Below, one piece after another: positions 61,501 to 64,000 of a stretch of 64,000 nucleotides of DNA. Position numbers and translations under genes: made by a program. Within the stretch, counting starts at the first letter, position 1. Each line of letters starts with the position of its first letter. Under the pieces are notes generated by a model. That model worked only from the letters and a program-made list of their open reading frames with translations, was not told where the DNA came from and searched no databases. This DNA comes from Cloeon dipterum (taxonomy: Eukaryota; Arthropoda; Insecta; Ephemeroptera; Baetidae). The stretch spans positions 20,701,883-20,765,882 of the forward strand of contig NC_088789.1 in the NCBI RefSeq assembly GCF_949628265.1, in the 5' to 3' direction.

Positions 61501-64000
61501 CAGGATGAGAGTGCGATGGAACCGGCGACCCTCCTTGTTATTTTTTCACGACGAGTCACGACTGCACGAGAACAGAAACACAAATTTGCTTTCACGTGTC
61601 CGCGCACCTGTACGTGCGTGTAAGTGTAAAGCGACGAATCAATCGAGTGCAAAAAGCAGTCACCGCAGCGGGTGGGACGCGCGCGAATTGAAATATGACG
61701 GCCGGAAACAGCAGCCCAGAACAGTTATGGAAACAAACAATCCGGCGCTGACTCGTTGCTTTCTATTCAATTTCGGTCACGCCTTCTCGCGCTTTTCATC
61801 CCGCGTGCGGTGGACGCGGCGAGAATCGCAAATCGCCGCCGCCGCTGCCGATAATTATCTCTCGTCTCTGCCAGCACCAGCAACCAGCAAGCGCCCCGAA
61901 TCGTAAAAAAGCAAAGCCTCGGGTCAAGAAGCGGCGACCCGCTCGCAAGCAGGTCAGCAGGAAGCGCCAAAAACAAGCACCTGCTTCGTTACTCACTCAG
62001 CGCGCGGCCCATTTTCTTTCAGCTGCCGCGTTTTAATTATTGTTATTTTCCTAATCTAGCAGACGTTTCCTTCTAATTTTGGTGCTCAGCCGTCGGCAAT
62101 TTCGGCGACTGACCCACAGCTACGATGAGTGCAGCTCGTGCTCCGTGTTTGCGCATTAAATCATTGGGATAATGCGACAATTAGGTTCGAAAATGTGGCT
62201 TATTACGCATCAGCGAGACAGCTCTGTCTCGTAAATCCCCCGTTTAGAGTTCAGGCCACGAAACGTAGAGAAATAAACATAATGCAGTAAAAAGAATGGC
62301 TTTAGAGAATGAAATCACCTGCGAAAGATCTTGTCAGGTGAGGTTTTTGCACAGAGTACTTTCCCATGTTTGTATTTTTAACCAAATGAATCCGAGGAGT
62401 CAGCAGAAAATTTAACCGTTAACAATTTCTGATTGGTGTGTATTTGTTCCATTGTTAATTATGCAAATATACAAACATTAAAACAATAACAACAAATGGA
62501 TCTAATATATGTGTGAATTTAATTGGAAAGAAACACTGACCTCTTTCGAAAATTCTATTCTACTTTAGAAGCTTCTTATAAAATGAGTAATTTAATAACA
62601 AAAATATCACGAACCACAAGAAACGCAATGGAAACATTTTTTTAACTTAAGTCAAAATATTTCTCAATCGGAGAATTTAACTCTTACAAATTTAAAGCTA
62701 AAATAAATTTACTGTTTGTTGAATTTTTAACTATATTTTATGTTCTAAAATTTGGAGACGATTCTCTAAGAAATTTAAACAGCAACCTGGGTAAATTTTA
62801 GGCTCTTTCCAAATTTTCAGAGTATAATTAAAGTAAATGATTTTAGAACATTTTTCTGTAATGATCCACTTAATATTTCTGCAAAGCATGGAGGAGTGTT
62901 TAATTAAACAATGTCTATCCGCCTATTACGCCAGGAATTAATTTTGCACACGCCACGCTTTTCTGTGCCAATTTAAAAGATTCAGACCAGCAAGCCCGAC
63001 TTATCTGCCCTAATTATAACGCATTAGCATTATTTATGATCGTTTCAAAGCCTGACAACCATAATAATTCTGGCAATTTCAATTATTGCATTTTTGGGTC
63101 AGCATCGCAGCAAGGTGGCCTCGAGGCTTGGCTCGGCAATTTCCGCCGTGGTCGAAATTGGACAGGTCTTGCGCGAGTTGCGCGCCGGGTTAATCTCCGT
63201 GGGTCGTGCAGTTTTATATAAATCCGCATAATACACGTCCGACCGAACGGTATCTACTATTATGCTGCGCAAAACATAACATTGTGCGACTTACTCAATG
63301 GTTTGTCTTTTTGCATAATGTAATAATCTATAGTGGAATCTGCAAGTGCAGTTTGAAGCGAAAGCGACTTTATGGCTTCGCGAAAAATATTAACTGCCGA
63401 CGAGTCTCGAGTGGCGGATTGCAAGCTAAAGAGGCAATTAACGTTTAGTTAATTAAGCCGCACAGCAACAATAGCGCACTGCAAAGGGCAAAAACCTTTT
63501 CCATACACACGTGCCTCTTTTTTTGCCGCAACAACTGAACTTTCACTTGCGCGTTAGACGGCAACAAAACACGGCAAAAGTGTATAGCCATTCAAAAACT
63601 ACAACAAAGACCCGCAAACAAGAGAACTTTTCATTCGGCGCGTGCACTCGATTCGTTTCCAGGCCCTGCTGAAAAGTGAAACCTGTGGCTGCGGTGCAAA
63701 AAGCTGGAGCTGCATTTGATTCAATAATAATTGTTTGCATTGTGCAGTGCACTTTACTTGAAACGATTGTCTCGTGAATAATTAGCATTGCCACAGCGAC
63801 TCATTTCGAAACTTTTTATCTGCAGAAGCATCTCTCGCGCGCTCGCTCGGCTCGGATCGCGGACTCGGGTGTGTAATTTAATTTTACATCGAGTGTAATT
63901 TCGCTTTTACAAAAGCAGCCATTAAAAGGGTCCGCCGTGTGTTTTGAAGCGGTGAAAGTCGCACGGCAAAATTACTTCAGCATTATATTTATTATTCGAC
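58507..64000. other. Right flank, no supported gene
   Basis: About 5.5 kb with alternating A/T-rich and CpG-rich patches (notably 59020-59900 and 61500-62000). Open frames here lack domain signatures and occur on both strands over the same bases, as expected in GC-rich DNA. They may be enhancers, an untranslated exon, or part of a long intron of a gene starting to the right. I can support nothing specific. Confidence 0.45.

Noticed and set aside
61320-61996. Candidate exon on either strand
   Set aside because: No supporting splice sites with compatible neighbours and no recognisable protein sequence.

Overview
The window is nuclear DNA of an animal, almost certainly an arthropod and probably an insect. 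The genes are split by short GT-AG introns (often 60-500 bp, with a few of several kb) in AT-rich non-coding DNA. The proteins are metazoan: an IA-2/PTPRN pseudophosphatase, FBXO11, a MICAL-like protein, the RCE1 CAAX protease and carnitine acetyltransferase. The moderate gene spacing suggests a fairly compact genome. I cannot name the species.

Layout, left to right: (1) a minus-strand WD-repeat gene of the WDY/WDR64 type (916-3756), head to head with (2) a plus-strand MIF4G-domain gene (4037-7408). (3) Two minus-strand acylphosphatases in tandem (8335-8739 and 9685-10052). (4) A minus-strand carnitine O-acetyltransferase with a C-terminal AKL peroxisomal signal and a mitochondrial-type N-terminus (10596-14588). 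(5) A plus-strand IA-2/PTPRN-like receptor pseudophosphatase (17535-31917) with a 7.5 kb first intron. (6) A minus-strand FBXO11 (36065-44786), convergent with IA-2 and divergent from (7) plus-strand RCE1 (46758-49142). (8) A minus-strand MICAL-like gene (49642-55825) with CH, LIM, NPF-motif and bMERB parts. (9) A 140-codon, three-exon partial copy of the middle of the MICAL-like gene (57969-58506), same strand, about 2 kb beyond its 5' end. From 58507 to 64000 I see no convincing gene.

For all nine loci I assembled exons by hand from splice sites and reading frame. The exon lengths sum to whole codons in each, which supports the models. The partial copy (9) works only with a weak GTTGGT donor, and the WD-repeat gene (1) relies on one 36-nt micro-exon. 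Start codons are inferred, not proven.

The genes are ordinary single-copy housekeeping, trafficking and metabolic genes and do not form a pathway cluster. Two belong broadly to membrane trafficking (MICAL-like, and IA-2 on dense-core vesicles) and one to prenyl-protein processing (RCE1). I found no mobile-element proteins, CRISPR arrays or rRNA genes, and no tRNA I would defend. The non-coding DNA holds at least two dispersed repeat families with two copies each, a foldback element, an intronic tandem duplication, simple repeats and a few regular motif arrays. I see no clearly new biological system. The observation most worth following is the intact-frame partial duplicate of the MICAL-like gene.
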